This document shows, piece by piece, positions 63,641-64,000 of a stretch of 64,000 nt of DNA. Both the position numbers and the translations under genes were made by a program. The first letter of the stretch is position 1. Each line of letters starts with the position of its first letter. This DNA comes from Tiliqua scincoides. Lineage: Eukaryota; Chordata; Lepidosauria; Squamata; Scincidae. Under the pieces are notes generated by a model. That model saw only the letters and a list, made by a program, of their open reading frames with translations. It had not been told where the DNA came from and ran no database searches. The stretch is taken from positions 15,933,353 through 15,997,352 of the forward strand of contig NC_089827.1 in the NCBI RefSeq assembly GCF_035046505.1, given 5' to 3'.

Positions 63641-64000
63641 TTACTTGGTAAGGATCCTGTAATAGTAAACAGAAGGTAGTTGTATGGATTTTCTTGCATA
63701 CTTTCTGTATGGAGCACTCATTATCCAAGCATAATGGGAGTTGTAAAATTTACTCAGCAACCCATGGTTAGTGGGGATTTTTTTTCCCCATAAGAAATAA
63801 TGGGATAGGCTGTAAAACCTTTATGAAATATGCTATGCACAAAGCATGTTAAACTTGGGTTTGATTGGATGGAGTTTGGTGGAGCTTGTGTGAGGATCAA
63901 GCAGTGGAGGAGTGGAAGGGAGTGACAGAACTGGAGGGTATGAATGCAGTAACTGAATGCACAGAGAGTCTGTGCAGTGAGAGACACATCTGCAAGGTTC
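63641..64000. other. Unassigned stretch to window end
   Basis: No repeat or gene recognised. Confidence 0.3.

Noticed and set aside
1-64000. CRISPR array, bacterial operon or phage content
   Set aside because: No regularly spaced repeats and no bacterial gene organisation; repeat content is vertebrate throughout.

Overview
The window looks like gene-poor, transposon-rich DNA from a non-avian reptile, most likely a lizard or other squamate. This is inferred from the repeat mix: two CR1-type LINE families, 5S-rRNA-derived SINEs, tRNA-derived SINEs with L2-like tails, and very many short hAT-like and Tigger-like MITEs. No host protein-coding exon, tRNA gene or functional rRNA gene could be supported on either strand. 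The only long open frames with recognisable homology are reverse transcriptase pieces of CR1 LINEs at 12558-13760, 25331-25954 and 2727-3350 (minus).

Layout. 1-11.4 kb: the C-terminal end of an unrecognised LINE at the left edge, a CR1 carrying a nested 5S SINE, an older minus-strand CR1, a hAT MITE with an exact 8-bp duplication, a Tigger-like element, two further 5S SINEs and a large MITE. 12.5-15 kb: a young 5'-truncated CR1 with a 400-codon open reverse transcriptase frame, then two 5S SINEs. 15-24.9 kb: mostly single-copy-looking AT-rich sequence, with a 90-bp LINE tail (18.5 kb), a CRE/TATA promoter-like site (19.4 kb), a sixth 5S SINE and a Tigger MITE. 24.9-29.9 kb: a dense hAT cluster, a second young CR1 placed inside a tandem duplication, and a close inverted repeat pair. 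30-41 kb: sparse repeats, a CR1-tail dimer (32.6 kb) beside an unexplained open frame, and a probable solo LTR (35.2-36.1 kb). 41-48.9 kb: nested DNA transposons, an apparently unique island with homeodomain-cofactor sites (45.4-45.9 kb), and a tRNA-type SINE. 49-64 kb: more hAT MITEs, the second copy of the CR1-tail dimer inside a fold-back MITE inside a larger MITE (53.9-54.8 kb), and Tigger-like remnants.

Two observations stand out. First, the 5S SINEs end in the same ~35 bases as a LINE whose ORF ends in a Cys2-His-Cys finger, and the LINE stop codon lies inside the shared tail; this looks like a LINE/SINE partner pair. Second, a dimer of CR1 3'-UTR tails, joined by a linker resembling the ZNF143 (Staf) binding motif, occurs at two separate loci and at one of them is flanked as a unit by a short duplication, so it may be its own non-autonomous retroposon family. 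Family names and ages are by eye; none was checked against a database.
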